The position numbers were made by a program, and so were the translations under genes. Shown here piece by piece: positions 36,701 through 51,700 of a stretch of 60,316 nt of DNA. How positions within the stretch are numbered: position 1 is the stretch's first letter; each line of letters opens with the position of its first letter. The notes under the pieces were generated by a model that was given only the letters and a program-made list of their open reading frames with translations, was not told the DNA's origin and did not search any database. The DNA is from Reticulitermes lucifugus (Eukaryota; Arthropoda; Insecta; Blattodea; Rhinotermitidae), in assembly GCA_026260175.1 (NCBI GenBank), contig JAKCWW010000761.1, positions 9,485-69,800 on the forward strand, written 5' to 3'.

Positions 36701-39700
36701 TCCAGATCACATCACCCCAAAACATTTCTCTACAGTTAATTTTAACAATGTCCTCCCATATATATGTCTCAGTTCCACAAACTGCAAAAACAATCTCTTC
36801 TGGGGCTGGAATACAACATCGACCAACATGTTTGTCACCCAGGTACAGAGATATTAAATCTCCAAACTATGGGACTGGCAACCATATGTTCACTCGGTGG
36901 TAACTGCATTAATACCAAAAGCGCCACACTCAGCCAGTGAACTGTGGACACAATAACACAATGCACGGCCAGTAAAGGTTGGAGGCCACAAATGTAAGGC
37001 AAAGAAATTAAACAGAAATGAAACACAAGTTTTGTGAACTTTGTGCTGTAGACGGAATTCTTTCCCACAAAGCATAGGTGGCTTGACAAATGTAAGAAAT
37101 TCTCACAGATCAAATCAACACTCACCCTCATTTCTGATGGGAGAAGTTTCTCCATGTCTTCTTTGCCAAATTTGCAGCCTGGAGGAATTATATCATCACT
37201 GCACAGTGCCAACAGAAGGGTGCTTTCCCATACTAATGATGTATACAACTCAGCCAAACCATTAAGCACACTAAGTCCCACCTCAGAGCCCCAGTGTGTC
37301 AAGGACAGCGCTCGGATGTCACTCTGAAATTAAGCACCTCAGTAAAAGAACTTCTCACATTGAGCTTCATCAGATATGACTACATAAAATATCGAACCAA
37401 GGGTACAAGTTACGCCACCTCTAGTAACATTCGGCCACTTTCTAACGTTAATGGCAATAAAAGAGACCATCCTCTACCCAAATTCAAAATGATACCTTGA
37501 TGTCACAGGTTTTGGGTAAAAGCAACAGCTTGTGATGTCAAATTACTTCACTTCTTAAACAATTATATACACATTACAAAATAATTACAATTTTGTACAA
37601 TGCCTCAATAATTATTCACTTTTGTGCAGATATGCAGCCAGTTAACACGTTCACTGCCAGGCATTTAAATCCCTGACGGTGTTAAATTGCCAGCGATTTT
37701 TTGGATGTTAAACAACTAGTGCATCATCTTATAAATTATAAAATATAATTATATACAAAATTATACATAAAATGCATTTATTTTTTGTAGTTGTCAGCAA
37801 GGGATTAATAAAGACGTAAAATGTGTTTCCTGAAATAACTTATTGTGCGCGTGGCTTATTTAAGTCAAAAGAGCGGAGTACATTTTAGATCGACTAAAGT
37901 CGACGCTGGCAAATTAAAACGTAAATACTTAAATTGACCACGGTCGACTATGGCAGTGAATGTGTTAACTATAGCCCACACCAGCTTTTGCTACAGTCCT
38001 GGAGCTAACATTTATTAAACTCATCCATTTATTTTACGGCAAAATTGTAAAGTCATACAATTAACTCAAAACAAATGTGCGTTTCTGAAAGCTTAACAGA
38101 TTTACAATACAGGACAGGCAATGAACATATAACTTAACACTGAGGCGCATTCATGTAACCATTCTTGGCACAGAGAAACAGTTAAGTATTAAATATTCTG
38201 AGTGTGCGTCTGTTGCCTTCATTATCTGGCATGCAAAGCGCAGTCATCTGTGGCTACAAGATTCAAGTCTTCTGGGATGTGACACTGTGTCGTCATTGGG
38301 CGAGTGTTCCCAGTGTTTTGAAGGCACTATTAGCCTTCAAAATATTTGGCCTACTCACCCCACAACATGTCATCACATCCCAGAAGACTGAATGTTTGAT
38401 TATTGTTATGATTCTTCCTTGGTTGGCAATCTGGACCAACCATATGCTGTGCCAAAACTGCATCACGCACCTCACAGACGTGTATTTCTTTACTGTAATA
38501 ATGGTATACTAACCTGCCCCGTACGACAAACATGGACGAACATCACAACATAACCATGTGCTGCACCTATTGCATGCAGGAGGGGAGTTGCGGTAACGGA
38601 TGTAAATGCCGTGTCAAGGTTAGGAGCTGATGCTAGCTCATGTAGTAACACTGAGCTGCCAGGAGCCTTAACAGGCTTGTGAAGAGGTTGCAGCCGTTCA
38701 AGTACATTGCTCAACTGAGTGAGGCCTTCCTTCAGTACCTGAGGCTCATGTGCAAGGTTCTGAAACACACGGCCCAGCACCAATCAGTTTCTTGAACAAT
38801 GAACAGGCAACATATGTTTCAGAATGACAAAATATCTCCGCTTTCTTTACCTTAACACCTAGTGGCGCTGTTATTCACCATGAGCTACAAAAGACATGGT
38901 TCCAGCAGATTGAAATACGAGTAGAACTACACATAAGAAATCTGAGGTTCTCGTGGTGGTGGTTATTATGACATTATGCAATACAGTTTGGTACAAAAAC
39001 TCTTCCAAAAGACTGCTTTCCACCAAAACACGTGCTGTCGCATCCAAAAAAAAAAAATAATCTTACTGAAATACAAGCTTTAGGAGCCAGCTCTTTTACT
39101 TTATACAATACACCACACTTTCCTTCAGGTTTCCTCACCAGAATAACATTTTTTTCATTTTCTTTTTCATTTACCACACAACCAGTGCATTTGTTTTCAT
39201 CATTCATATTTACAGTAAAACTTATAAGCACTTCCATGATGTAATTTTTAATGCCACAACTGCCAGTAAGAAATGCCATTCCCTCAGACGTTCATTAAAT
39301 AGAGATGTGACTTTACTTTGTTACTAATCATGACAGACACATGCCTTTACAGCAGATATACCATGGTGCAAATATGCTCCATTTTAGTTCATTTCTGTAG
39401 AACTGTTCTCCAAGAATAAAAGACATATTCTGCCTTCAAATCTGTGAATTTAGCATTCAGTAACCTCTATGGAGATAGAAATGTTTCGTAAGCAAAATTC
39501 CGGGGCCATTTCTCACCCAAGTCTCCTGACTGCCTGCCAGATGGCTCTGGCAGTCACATCAGGATTNNNNNNNNNNNNNNNNNNNNNNNNNNNNNNNNNN
39601 NNNNNNNNNNNNNNNNAGGAGGCCCCTATGCTCCGCGTTGGAGCGACAGGGACAAACAAACAAACAAACAAACAAACAAACAAACCTCTATGGAGATTAA

Positions 39701-42700
39701 TCTACCAGCACAATGATCTCCAGCTGTTACACAGTAACTCCTCACGTAATTAATAAGATTCCTAAGTATAAAAATTAAAGCTATATATAAGCATCATTTC
39801 CATTAAACTTGCACTCACCAGAATTGACTTACAAACAGATGCAACAGCCTGTGCAGCTGTTACGACCGGATAGTCGACAGGAAGATTCGGTAGTCCAAGG
39901 ATAGACAACAGCGGAACTAGTCCACCTTGAGTAACAAATTCCCGACAGTGATCGTCCGTTGAATTGTTACTTAATATTGCATCCACAAACTTCATCTACA
40001 AGCAAGAAGCAAGAACAAAATTTCACACATTCCACATACTGAGAATTAATTTAATTTCCCCACAGTCTCACCAAATTTACCACAATGATTCTCACAGCTT
40101 TCTTACAAATTTTCAATAAAACACTATTATAATATTTCTGTACAAAAATATACATAACCCACTGAACAATATCAACAGAAACATGCAAGGTATATAATAC
40201 GTCCTGACTGAAGCAAGTCACTGAGAATTAAATTCTATCAGCATTTAACACGAACATAACAACAATTATAGAGCAGACTTACCACATTGAGAATGTAGTC
40301 TATCAGCGCAATGGGAGTTTTCTCGTGCAAGGCAGAGGAATCTGAAACAGCTTCCTCACGCTGGGGATGTGAAGAAGTAGATGCTTCCTCCTCATCCTCA
40401 TCTTCCTCATCACTGCTGCCACCTTCATTGTTTCCAGTCGGGCGGGGAGCGGGAGCAGGAGACACGTCCATTTTGTTGTGTGCTCTCCAACAAACATACT
40501 TAGGGTCACGACCAAGAGCACACAGTTCCTCAAGCAACTGAAACAAGAAATTTCTTTTGAACATTTCAACTTTATGCAACAGACTTCAAACTGCAGACAC
40601 CAATGCCATGAGTCATTTTTGGTTACAACGCAGTAACAGCATATGTGGCATGTGTAGTAAGTTGAACGGTCACTTAGCAAAAACCAAAACAAGACAGCAG
40701 TACTGGTCGCTAAATTGCATGGAGCAGTGGTAGCTGCTGTGACCTACTTCACAGTAATACATGGTGACACATGAAATGTCTATAGATTTTTAAGTGTTTC
40801 ACACAATCTAAATTTACTGCAAAAATGTTAAAAATCCAATATGCAAAGAATAACAGAAATGACAACAGTTCATTTTCATGTATACTTTCATGTTATTCAT
40901 TTTACCATACTGTCAGTATCTGAAAGTGTGAAGTGCTCAACAGTGGGATGATTGATGAATTATGAACTGGAAAGGATCTGGAAGGAAGCCACTGTGCTAT
41001 TCACCAATTACTGCTTGGATGATCAAATCAAGGAGAATGATAAGGGGTGCGGTGAATGCACAGGAGATGTGGGAACTGCAAACAAAAGCGCGACTGCAAA
41101 ACCTGAAGAGAAAAGACCACTTTGATGACAAAGGTGTACAGGAAAATAACACTGAAGTGGAGCTGAATGAAATAAGTTGAAAGTGTATGGACTGGATTCA
41201 GCTCGTTCAGAAAGGCAACTGTGATGGGCTCTTGTAAACAGGTTAATAAATGCAGGAAATTTCTTGAATAGCTGGGCAACTACCAGCTTCTCAAAAAGAA
41301 CTCTCTTCCATGGAGTGAGATACTTACTTGAAGACTTTTGTCTATCACCCTGTAAGTCTACACTTGCATACACAGATTATACACAACAACGAAAAATGGC
41401 GTAACTGCTGAGGCCCTCGATGAGACTCAAAAGCATCATCCGCCCGGATAGCACATAACATCCTCGACTAGACAGGTGAAAAGACGTGGCAGTATTACCT
41501 TGATTATAGCGTATGTTGCATCCACTTTCAAACTTGGCTGATGTCTCATCAGTTCATCCATTGCATTGCCAAGGTTAGAAGCTGTGTCTCCCATTGGGTC
41601 GGAACTACGTCGGCGCCGCATTGCGGCCAGGTAGACGGGAGAGAGGAGGACTTTGAAAAGTCTGTCAAATGGGTCACACCTCACAAAAGATCCAAGACCA
41701 CGGGTATTCAAGCAAAGGGCACTGAATACATTTGGCAGTGATCCTAGTATCTCTCGAGTTGCTGGTACCTGATGACAAATCGACACCATGAATGTTACCA
41801 ACGAAACAAACATTATGTTCACAAAGACAATTTACATGCAGGTACTGTACTTACATCCTTCACAAGGAGAGCATGTAGGACCACATCAGTGAGGCCATTA
41901 TCCTGTAAGGATGAAAGCAGGGATGGCTCTTGGAACACATAAACAGTGACCACATCAGTGGCTAACAGGAACAGGGAAGGTCCATAGTACTCGGCATTGC
42001 TGATTATATGCTTCAGAGAGGACGGAAGTGAACCTTCCATCACATGACGAATGCTATCTGAAAAAGCTGGGTCTTGTATGGCCTTTTTTAAAAAGTTTAA
42101 CATTGATTTGAGCAAAGCCGCCCGCTGCGGCAGACACGTTTTTCCTGTCCTGGCAGCACTGTAATCAGGCAGGGTACCACTGGACTTTGAAAAACTCGCC
42201 ACCTGTGAAGCTGTCGAAGCAGTCTCACTTGAAACAGAGGGGGTAACTGATGTTGATTGCTGAGGCAACTCCACTGGCATATTTGATGTCTGGGAACTAG
42301 ACGCTTCTTGGGGTACAGTAAGTGTCACTTCCATTGGGGACAGCACTGTGCTCACATGGAGTCTATCTTCACTCTGTTCACTACCACTTGGAATACTGTC
42401 ATCAACAGACGCAGTTGTACGCTGCGAACTGTTGTGCGCACTCACAGCCTGTACCGCAACACCATGTCCTGATTGCTCTTGGACTTCCAGTTGAGAATGA
42501 GGGAATGTTATCTCAAATGGCTGTTCCTTCCGGCACACATTCACTTCCATCTGCGTAACAAAAACAAATTATCCTCCCACAATACTGACCATATTACACT
42601 ACATATAAACCACAATTAAATTTCAATTCACACTTACCTCCAAACGATTGATAAAACTTGTTAATCCCCCGTGCATTTGGAATGCTTGCATGTCAATATT

Positions 42701-45700
42701 TGTTATAAGGTCAATGACCCTCACAGCTCGCGTCACAAACTGAAAAATAATAAAAAAAGGGGGGAAACAATGAAAACATTTAACAAAACTGGAATTCAAA
42801 TTACGCAACTTACTCACTCAATAACCTTTACATATATATGTATATATACACACACACACACACACAGTAAAATCCCGATTTAATATTCCCGCATTTAGTG
42901 AAATCCCGGATTTAGTGATGATTTTTTCATGTCCCGACAATAGCTCCATATAAACAACGTAACCTCCATTTAATGAAAACCTCGATTTAGTGAAATTTAT
43001 TCTAATCCCCCACAATTCATTAAATAGGGGTTTTACTGTATGTATGTATGTATGTATATATATGACAATTGGTCAGGGTTCTATCAAGAGCAAGGCAAGG
43101 GTGTGCAATACATCCAATGGAATGCTAAAGATATACACCATAATGGTGTAACTTGACCTCAACCTGCATTAGTGCTTCAAAAAAATGGGAGGACCTTCTG
43201 CTGAACCTGGACATCAAATACTGCCGCTAGCAACCTGCACATTACATTCAGAAACTTCAAAGTAAAGTATCATATTTATGCACCTGCAGGACCCCATATT
43301 ATTCTAAGGTGAAGTGTGTAACGTATATGCTTTTAACCCCAATCCTGTTTGTGAAATGCTATAATTAATATGAAATACAAAGCTTTCTGAGCAGCTGAAT
43401 GCAATGACGTCTTGTCAGACTTGACATCAATCATCAGAAATGGAGAGAAGAGATACACTCTGAAAAAAGATTCAAGTCTTTTGGGTTGTAATGGTGTGTC
43501 TCTTGGTAAACAGCTCTCAATGTTCTAAGGCACTACAATCTTTCATAGCATAAGAACTACAGTGAAAATGATGACTACGGAGCAATGGAAGGAATAACAC
43601 CTGGTACGAGGAAACATGCTTTCAGAAAAATCTGCCCTACTTCCATTGTATCCACCACAAATCCCACAGACTACCCAGGGATTAAACCCAGGCATTCATG
43701 GCCAAGTGTCTGAGCTACAGCGCAGCACAGAACTGCAGGTAAATACAATGCTGGGGAGAACAAAATTCAGCAATACTTACTGTGACATGTTCCAACTCCG
43801 TCCCAGGCCAGTTTATCACTCGTAGTAGACTTTCCATCATGCCACAGCTCACAAGTGCTTCTCCACCAGCTTCATAACTGGCCAGATGATACAGGAAACT
43901 GAACAGAGCGGTGGCAAGGGGCAAGGGAAACTGACCGCCTGCTGTATCCATATGTGTAGATGTCAGGGTCATGATACAAGTACGGACCAACACAGGCAGG
44001 AAACCATGATATGACCCGGCACCCGTCACATCAATAATCATGTTCAATCTGGAGCCTGGCTTTCTGTTTCAAAACCATTAAAAACACATTAAAATGCATA
44101 AACTACAGCAGTGTATTGACTCACAGCCCCTATCACACAAGTTTCTGTAACTACAGAAACCACACTCCTAGTTTCCCTATTGATTTGGCTACTCATGCAC
44201 CGTAATACTGTTACGTATGCATGGAAACTGTGATTCACAGCCCCAATCTGTGTAGTCAGGATCATCAGCATAGTCACAATAAAATGCTGGAAAATTTATA
44301 TTATCATTAATGAAAAGCTGTCAAAGTTTAACCCCTTCTCCGTTCAGCTCCAACTTCACTCTTACCAGTCACAAATTAATTTGTGTGGAAATAACAATGA
44401 CTGACATGTGGGAAATAAAACACCCACTATGCGGTGTTCCTATATAAGAACTAGTAAGAGGGATGTCAAACAATGTAAGAAGTAAAGATATAACACAGCC
44501 TGCAATTGATATGTGCTGGTAAATTTGTCAAGCTGTTGGTAGAACGCTTCAAACAGTAAACCTGTACAGAAAATTACAAAGACAGAAGCCTTCTGCAGAC
44601 AACAGGAAAGGGCTAAGACCACATCTCAGGAGGTCGTGTTAGTGGTCATCTCAACATTCCGGCAGGAAATGCTGGCAACCACAGCAACACAACACACATG
44701 ACTCACTTAGGAAAGTGTGGATTCCGGTCTAGATGAATTATGGATGTCAGCGTACGGAGGGCAGCTGCTCGAATTTCCACTAGGTTAGAACTGGGCATTT
44801 CTAACAGTTCCACCAATTCTTCCAGAATGCCTGAATAGAGAAGTGCATGGGCATTCTCCGCCAGAGCATTTGAATACACGAGTACAGACAAGGCCTGAAG
44901 TCTGGCCTGAACACACAGAAGGCGAAGTCGGCGATTTGAGAAACAGTGAGCCAATCGTATGTGGGTGAAGAGTTGCATCTGGAACAAAATCGCTAACATC
45001 ATTCGATGTGTTACAAGCAATATGAATTAGGTGAATACACACAGTGCAAGCACTCCTCACCTGTTTCTCAGCAGGAACATTGTACTGCTCCAGTAGCTCA
45101 TTCATGATAGCGGCTGGGGTTTTGTTAATCTTGTCCACGTTCTCTATGTGGATACTAGTGATCATATTAGAGTACTTTCCTTTTCCAGAAACTGGCGTAC
45201 TTTCTGGCACTTCCGAGTAATACTCAAAATGCAAAGTAGTCGAACATGGTGGAAAATGCTAAAGAACAGAATGATAAAAATATAACTTGAAATGGAAAGA
45301 CACACTGCAATACCTGATGATGACAGAAATAATTTGGTGTGAAAACTGTACACCTCTTTGGACTTCCAATTCATTCACATGAAATGCACAGCATGTTTAC
45401 CACACACAAGTCTCTTATTGTCACTGTCAAGTTTTCTGAAAATCTTAGCAATAAATTTACAGCCAATCACACTCAACTGTCATATTTACATTGTTAACTG
45501 TTTCTGCAGCCTCAACCTGTATCTACACAGAACAAAGTGTAAACTTTACGTTACGTGTTCCGTACATTCTTTCTGATTAAAATAAATCTTACTCCGACAA
45601 ATGTACACTGTTACGTTATTCAACACGTCAGGCATTTTTTAATAAAATTGTGTTGAATAACATAACAGTGTACATTTGTCGGAGTAAGATTTATTTTAAG

Positions 45701-48700
45701 AACAAAGTGTGCCTCAACTGCAAAGAACAATAAACGTATGTACACCTTAATGTAAAATTTTTCACTTTTGTCCGATTTTAACCAAAAAATGAAATGTGTT
45801 GACACATTTTAGCAAAAAATCCCAAATATAAAATTTCATGAAAATCCGTCATGCTTTTAACCCCTTCGCTGTTGTAGACAGAACAGTGCAAGCGCGCAGA
45901 AGAATAAGTTGTGCATTACGAACACAAAGCGTAGTGTAATACCACCCTCTTTCAGCTGTCTTTCAATCTACTGATGTAATGCACAGGCTGGTCACAAAAA
46001 AAAAAGGGTAGTACTGGTCTTAAAAGATTCTGTAAATTTTGCAGTTGCTGCAAGTCTTCTACATTGTAGAATACACGGTTTCTATAACCTTTCATCTGCT
46101 TAGCACTGTGACAGCAAATCATTATTTTGACACAAAAAAAAAAAACAGAAATTAAATCACTAACCGAATCTTAACATATGTACAAATGCAGGTGAGAATA
46201 AAATCCACGCCTGTATTTGCAAACCATGAGGTTTGGCATGTTGTCTTTAAAGGTTGTTTTATCCCTGATTCGTAACATACAAAAATGCAGCACATAAGCC
46301 TTCTAATGTAAAAACCATGTAATTGTGAAGAACTTTAGGACACCATTCAGAAAATACTGCTGATAGATCCGAGGACACTAATGAAGATGGTAATTTTCAT
46401 AGTGAGTTTCGACAGTCACAGCATCAAACCAAATGAACATGAAGGAACTGTACATCAACAGCAGCAAGAACACTATGCTCTGTGCTTGAACTGAGCCACA
46501 AAGATTCAGAACGGCCACATCCCCACTTACATTAAGTAGTACAAGAAATTTAAAAACCAGCTACAGAGATATGTTGTCATTCTGTTCACTGCAGATTCGT
46601 AAGTTCTGTTTATTACTGTCTCATACTGCTTTGGTTTGTACAGTGCATTTTGACAGCAAAGAACTGGCAACACAGAACCAGCCCAAGCTTTCATTGCTGT
46701 GGCTGTGAATATGGGAAACTTGATTCAAGAATATTACACACTAAATGTGTAGTCCACTGATTATTCAATACATGGTCATTTCCATTAACAGGAATATACG
46801 CAATTACACTTCTAAATTTCATGACACATTACCACATCCCATGTCTTGCGAGTATTTCTTTACACTCACCGTTGCAGGTACATCCTTGCAACAGTCTGCT
46901 AAACCAAATCCATTTTCCTTGCCACCCCAACTCTAGAAAGAAAAAATATAAAGTACAAAATTCTACCATTAGTCAAATTATGAGCAGATCCTTATTTCAT
47001 GCATTCTAACACTGGGTAAAAAAAGTTAAAGTTCTCCCTAGAACAAGCCATTAAGGCCCAGAGGGGGACTAGAGGTATAGCTGTACTCTTTCCTTAACCT
47101 CGGCGCTAGATGGGGGTGGGTGGTCAACGCCACGCCCTTGCCGCTTTACCCCCGGGAATGACCCGGTACCCATTGTACAGGAGGCTGGGTAGGCCTAGTG
47201 CTGAAAATCTCGCCCCACCGGGATTCGATCCCCGGACCGTCCAGCCCATAGTGAGTCGCTACATCAACTACACTATCCCGGCCCACACTAACACAAGTGG
47301 CTTATCAAAATGTACAAACAGTAGCAATACAATACCAAATTTTAAGTTACATTCAGAGAAAGCAAAAGTCAGATACGAAACAGGCGACACACAATGAGAT
47401 ATTATCATCACTTGGGGACATGTTTTGTGCATGAGGAAATCTGATCAACTAGTAGGAGGGTAGTTTGTTGGTGTAGGAGGTCATATACAATATTAAGAGG
47501 TTGCTGGTACGATACTTTTCTCAGTGTCTACAAAATCTTGTCAGATGACCCCCAACCTGAAGTCAAAGGCTGGTCAACCAATAACATTTTATCACTTTTA
47601 CTTAACTCGAACACTACGAGTATTACTTCTTGTCTGTTTTCACATAAGCAGTACACATTCAGTGTTTGTGGGAAACAACACAAGCTCTGACTTACAAAAA
47701 TTCATTAACCCACAGAAATTTCGGTAAATTTTATCTGATTACGAACTCCTCACTTTTCCACCACAAAATGCCTTTCACATAACTACCGTCTTCAACTGCC
47801 CTTTTCATGTTCAACCATCAGTCATTCATCAACTGCAAACTCATTCCACATAATATTTAATATTTAACTAACTCCGTAAATATCTGCATTACCCCAAGCA
47901 GGAATCAAAGCCAACAATTTTCATCACTAACAATAAATACGTGTCCCCATTCAAAGTCAAAACCAGAATTATATGGTACTAATTCATTATCATAAAAACT
48001 CGAGTGTAACCACTACAGATGATGTTTATGTGCATAAATATGATAAATGACATATGCTGCCATGCAATTTATGTAACTTGCCTCAGCCAGGTGTGTCAGT
48101 CTACTTAACAGGGCTTGTCTCTTCTCATTGTTAAGGCGTGTTATGAAATTGCTCCGCTTACTAAACATATAGAGCAAGTTCAGCACACCGAGCACGACAT
48201 TCATGTCACATGATGACAGCAATGTGATCAGGTGCTCCATCGAGTTGTACAAATGTCTTGAGAATGAGTGCTCTATCAGCAGTGTTGTAAAATGAAGGAC
48301 CCACAACAACAACTCTTTAGCCTGAAATCACAAGTCACAGACCACTCACACAATTGTAGAAAATACACCAAATTCCATATCACACACAGCAATGCAACAG
48401 TTTGCGAACCAGATGTGAAAAACTGGCTGACCGCCCCTCTCAACCAGATCCGTTCACATTTTCAACCCAAAAGCACATTATCGCTTCCATTATCACTCTA
48501 AGTGGAGGTAAATAGAAAGAAATGACATGTACCTTACACATCTTTAGAACCTGTACTCCAATCGTAACAACTATGGAGTTCCAAAGTACACCAGGAGATG
48601 TCAGGAGCAACATAGAAAAACTCATGTGTAAAACCATAAATAATGTAACCTGTGAACTATGCAATCGCTGAACTGCATCAAACTATAAAGGCAGTTTACT

Positions 48701-51700
48701 ACGTGTTAAAACTACACCTTAGAAGGAAGTGGTACATATGCACTGAGAGTTCACATAAGCAGCCATATTATTTATTCACAAACGTACACACAAACACACT
48801 AATGGTACCAATTTTGTAACCTGCAAGATACAAAACTTTACATCTAAAAACTCTCTCCATTTTAAAGACTTGGTTGATATTAACGGACAGAACTGTTTGA
48901 CCAAAACATTAAATTGAGGATCTAAACTGTATTCTAAACTGAAAGAATTCAACACTAAGATCATTAGAAGGGGGGGGGGGCACTGAAACTGAATGTTAAA
49001 AGAAAAATCCCCTTAAATCAAGGAACATCAAACTGAGGGCCCATATACCTTCACGTAAGTGGGAAGAAACAGTGTGATACAAGCCCTTCTTACCAAATCA
49101 CCAATAACATGAAAAAGCAAGATGAAGTGTAGAACTAGCTCCATGCACCTAAGGGGTTAACAAAATACAGAAGTCTAAATCTGTACACTTTTTAAACCAG
49201 GAATTTTATGGTTGAAAGCAATTCAAAATGTCAAAAAAAAGAAACCAAAATTCAAATTCTAAATCCTGCTTGTCGTAGATTTGCACTCACCTCAGCATTC
49301 TGAGGCAGATCACATGCCAGGGTCCAACTTGTGGGCTCAACCCGTGTGGCAGCCTCCTCCAGAATGACATCACCCATATCGAGAATGTCAATCCAGTGGT
49401 AAAGTTCACACTTGCCATATGTCCATGTGTCTATTACCTTTAACCCTTCTAGAAGCTCTTTGCGGGAACAGTATCGAAGTTTATCTATAAGAACTTGGCA
49501 CTCTACAGGCTGAAAATAAACAGCTGTTTTATTTAAATATTCTCCAAAAGGAAAGAAGAAGGGGAAAAAAACTTTTCAAAAGATGCAACATAAATGCTGG
49601 GCAATTTGAAAAGACTACTCTTCCTGTAAATTAGTAAAAACATATGACTAACTTGGCACAAAGACATGGCTCAGGCGGTTAGTCACCAGCCTCTCACCGC
49701 AGAGGATGTGGGATTTGTGGTGGACAAAGTGGCACTGGGACAGGGTTCTCTCCCCAAGTACTTCCGTTTTCCCCTGTCAATTTCATTCCACCAGTGCTCC
49801 ATCACACGAAAAAACAGAAAAAACTATTCATCTTCATCACAGGGATGCACAAGGCTGCGGTGCGTCCGTAGCATCTGCTGCGGGGCCCTTCGCCACAAAA
49901 AAAAAAAAACTTGGCACGAAAGAAAAGCAAATACAATCCACAAAAAACAAGGCTGATGTAGAAAGGGCTAATAAAAGAACATATTTAATGAAGGGTACAA
50001 TTTGACCCATCAGTTCCTTCAGAAGACAAAATTAATTATAGAAGTTCCAACATCTTATGGACAAGTTTACATGTATGCTGCATGATAAGTCCCAAAAGCC
50101 TTTCATTAGACAGTGCAGAGCATAATACAACATTTACTTCATGAGATTAATCAAACCATCACAGGCTATAAGCTAAAAATGAAATCTGGTGAAGTGTAAC
50201 AATTCAGAAGAGTTACCATGCCAATTTTCAGACCTTCAAACATGACAGTTTTTCACTTATTCATACACAAATTTGTTTAAAAACAAAAAAGGTCATTTCA
50301 CAGTGAGGCTTGATGCTTGTAAATTACTACAACTGTGTGACATATGAGGGTCCCACAGCGGTACTATAGGATGTGACGCTGTGTCACTGGGTGAATAGGT
50401 CCCGAGGTTTTGAAGGATCACACAAGATGAAGGTACTACGTTCCTTCAAAACGTTGACCTACTCACCCAATGACATAGTATCACATAATATAAATCTTTT
50501 ACAGTAACTATGTCCCTAACTGAGGTACGAAGATCAATTGGGCTCATTGTAACGCAATGGGGTTAAGGCTTTCAAGCACAAAACAATAATACATTATAGC
50601 TTGGATTATTTTTGACTTAATGCATTTTAGGCACAAGTAAACAGTTGCAAAAAGCATTTATTAGCTTAGTCACACCCATCCATCCGTCCACCTGACTGCA
50701 CGTATCAGCACAGCTCCCACTAGACGGGTTTCTGCGAAATGTGATACTGTGGACTTCTATGAAAATCTGTTAAGAAAATCCAAATTTTGTTACAATTGGA
50801 CAAAAATATTTGGCACTTTACATGAAGATGTAAGTATGTTTCATTGCTGCTGGCGACATAAATTCACCATAAAAGCTTTGTTGCGCAACAATATTTTTAT
50901 ATTGTTGGCAATGACATGTAGCTCAATGATGCCAAGAATGCATTGTTGTGTTTCCGCTGCAATGATGGTTACGCGAACGTGCCCAACGTTACATGGTACA
51001 TGTACTGCCTGTCTTCCTGAACTGTTAACCTGAGTTTAGCTGTAAACTAGCCCTCATCTGTCCAAGCTTTACATGGGACTATTCTATAAGCCACTGTAAA
51101 TGGTAAAGATGAAGTTGCCCTTGTGCTTAATTATACACCATGCCATGAAGGCATATGGAGGGTGGAGGTATGGCTCCATGCATTCTTACAACAGATGGAG
51201 GTAACGTGATAAATGGGTTAAATGGAACTGAATACGCTTCCAATGAAATTACTGCACACTACATTCAGAGAAAATAACTTTCAAATGTTATCTAATTTCA
51301 CCTAGGATTTACATAAATAATATTTGTATTGAGAAGTCTATACATCATATTGACAAAGACTTTTGTTGGGTCAAAAAGCAGCACTACATGGTTTGTCAAT
51401 ATATTTTCTTTCACATATTTTTACCAGAATATTTTTGCAGAGACATTTTCCAACACAAACGCATTTCACCAATACCAATGCCATTACCACCTAATTTTCC
51501 AAGTTAAAAATACTCCAGGCACTTAAACCTCCTAGTGCTATATATTAAAGATCAATGTACATTCATTACAAACAGTTGCAAGCGTGCATGATTTCAAGCT
51601 TTCACTGTGGTGTAAGCGAGATCTGCGCTCTTCTGGGATTTTACACAGCACAGCATGGCAGTTTGTTACAAACTACCATTTTGTGCTGCATAAAATCCCA

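Noticed and set aside
41023..41373. 116-codon minus-strand frame with [13 protein letters not shown]
   Set aside because: Repeat-derived peptide common in insect assemblies; it does not join the HUWE1 exons on either side.
49666..49956. 96- and 99-codon plus-strand frames
   Set aside because: Encoded by SINE family 3; the same peptides occur on the minus strand at 58949-59273.
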